NCBI RefSeq assembly: GCF_003841505.1
Contig: NZ_REGA01000004.1
Location: forward strand, 1 to 64,000
Origin: Natrarchaeobius chitinivorans
Lineage (GTDB): Archaea; Halobacteriota; Halobacteria; Halobacteriales; Natrialbaceae
Direction of reading: 5' to 3'
DNA length: 64,000 bases
Shown here: one piece after another, positions 63,961 through 64,000 of the stretch
How the letters are laid out: each line of letters opens with the position of its first letter
Position numbering within the stretch: position 1 is the first letter of the stretch
The notes under the pieces: generated by a model
Told to the model about the DNA's origin: nothing
The model's input: only the letters and a program-made list of their open reading frames with translations
Databases searched by the model: none
Made by a program: the position numbers and the translations under genes

Positions 63961-64000
63961 CTACGAGGAGTGGCGATCGTAGATCACGCCGGCGAACAGG
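63961..64000 (-). CDS. C-terminal end of a gene entering the window (partial)
   Basis: The last 12 residues of a frame (LFAGVIYDRHSS) end at a TAG read from 63963 to 63961. The hydrophobic start and charged end look like the last span of a membrane protein, but too little is visible to name it. Confidence 0.35.
   Translation of the reverse strand, partial: LFAGVIYDRHSS

Overview
The window comes from a halophilic archaeon, most likely a member of the Natrialbales (Natrinema, Haloterrigena or Natronococcus-like). The signs are acidic, Asp/Glu-rich proteins, Tat-dependent lipoproteins with a twin arginine and lipobox, AT-rich TATA boxes about 25-30 nt upstream of start codons (leaderless genes), HalOD1 and bacterio-opsin-activator-style sensor proteins, and genes for archaeal coenzymes (cofD for F420, a beta-RFAP synthase for tetrahydromethanopterin-type pterins, ribL for FAD). 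The genus is an inference; nothing in the window names it.

Layout. (1) 1-3.1 kb is a decayed accessory zone: the N-terminus of an ISH8/IS4-type transposase, a secreted PQQ-propeller protein with a small gene before it, a HalOD1 gene, an orphan winged-helix fragment and a doubly broken helix-hairpin-helix gene. (2) About 3.4-15.6 kb is an integrated replicon with lower GC and many small unknown genes: HNH-type and AbrB-type proteins, a frameshifted serine recombinase, a 129-bp nested palindrome, a winged-helix repressor candidate facing a five-gene replication operon (SF1/UvrD-like helicase, NrS-1-like primase-polymerase, three unknowns, each joined by a 4-nt overlap), a multi-hairpin intergenic region, a HalOD1 gene and a tyrosine integrase. 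It ends near a strong hairpin and a tRNA-3'-end-like sequence. No capsid, portal or terminase genes are recognised. (3) 16-25 kb holds two divergent, paralogous PAS/GAF histidine kinases with an Lrp/AsnC regulator and small HalOD1 and zinc-finger genes between them. Several copies of two dispersed repeat families lie here. (4) 25.5-29 kb is core-like: a lysylphosphatidylglycerol-synthase-type membrane protein, a PAP2 phosphatase and a PflA-like radical SAM protein.

(5) 29.2-48.6 kb is the most striking block. It contains two complete nickel/peptide-type ABC importers, each with two permeases and a fused double ATPase, and four substrate-binding lipoproteins in total. Among them are three FAD/NAD(P)-binding oxidoreductases (two are close paralogs) and a P-loop ATPase with a Cys/His-rich tail. 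Next to them is a stand-alone ribosomal uS14 paralog that has lost two of the four zinc-binding cysteines. Together these suggest uptake and handling of a metal or metal chelate, possibly coupled to zinc scarcity. This is inference.

(6) 48.8-64 kb is mostly housekeeping: DUF418 membrane protein, GYD protein, beta-RFAP synthase, ilvD, a propeller lipoprotein, ribL, a JAMM protein, a DHH/RecJ-like nuclease, a Dus-family protein overlapping cofD, and dpsA. It carries tandem repeats at 59.5-59.9 kb and further copies of the palindromic repeat family just after gene 3' ends.
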